Origin: JAJDFU01 sp964641965
GTDB taxonomy: Bacteria; Bacteroidota; Bacteroidia; Chitinophagales; Saprospiraceae
Assembly: GCA_964641965.1 (NCBI GenBank)
Contig: CAZXLD010000070.1
Coordinates: 1 to 14,503 of the forward strand
DNA: 14,503 bases
Direction of reading: 5' to 3'
Shown here: piece by piece, positions 14,448 through 14,503 of the stretch
Layout of the letters: each line of letters starts with the position of its first letter
How positions within the stretch are numbered: the first letter of the stretch is position 1
Translations under genes and position numbers: made by a program
The notes under the pieces: generated by a model
Databases searched by the model: none
What the model saw: the letters and a program-made list of their open reading frames with translations, nothing else
Told to the model about the DNA's origin: nothing

Positions 14448-14503
14448 GAAAAGAATGATCAAAAATAGCGAACACGATTGCTTATAGCATTGTTTATAAA
14501 TAT

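Overview
The window looks like chromosomal DNA of a Bacteroidota bacterium, most likely close to the Saprospiria (Lewinella/Haliscomenobacter-like). The grounds are the succinylornithine-type carbamoyltransferase next to a GNAT acyltransferase and a short-type argG, start codons preceded by A/T-rich DNA rather than Shine-Dalgarno sequences, and matches to the Bacteroidota -7 promoter element TAnnTTTG. The genus assignment is inference. I see no rRNA, tRNA, CRISPR array, insertion sequence or phage gene.

Layout. (1) 1-284: the window edge, with a GC-rich stretch that may be the tail of a gene starting outside, then AT-rich DNA. (2) 285-4031, minus strand: an arginine biosynthesis operon read in the order GNAT acyltransferase (probable acyl-glutamate synthase), argG, argC, argF'. 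argD, argB and argH are not in the window. (3) 4032-4754: a 723-bp divergent intergenic region with several small inverted repeats. (4) 4755-7436, plus: an 893-residue cytoplasmic GH63 / MGH1-like glucosidase. (5) 7669-8082, plus: a DoxX-family membrane protein, with a palindrome lying over its probable -7 element. (6) 8151-10524, plus: a compact four-gene membrane redox module. It comprises a 2-TM small protein, a 59-residue 1-TM protein, a ferric-reductase-like six-TM protein fused to a Rieske [2Fe-2S] domain, and a membrane-anchored protein with a DPKC...HxxCxxxC motif. (7) 10576-13540, plus: DinB-like protein, NRDE/TANGO2-like protein, ATP-grasp protein and LysE-type exporter, packed with overlapping or abutting reading frames. 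(8) 13527-14447, minus: a membrane-anchored alpha/beta hydrolase that overlaps the exporter tail to tail.

How the genes work together. The arginine operon carries out the first acylation of glutamate (presumed), the reductase step, carbamoylation of an N-acylated ornithine and the argininosuccinate step. Ala at the residue that separates acetyl- from succinylornithine carbamoyltransferases predicts the N-succinyl route known from Bacteroides. The redox module plausibly passes electrons from a cytoplasmic Rieske centre through membrane haems to a protein on the other face of the membrane. The DinB-NRDE-ATP-grasp-LysE run looks like a small ligase-plus-export pathway of unknown product. Regions 6 and 7 are the best candidates for undescribed biology. 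They are separated by a 14-bp imperfect hairpin ending 7 nt before the DinB start codon.
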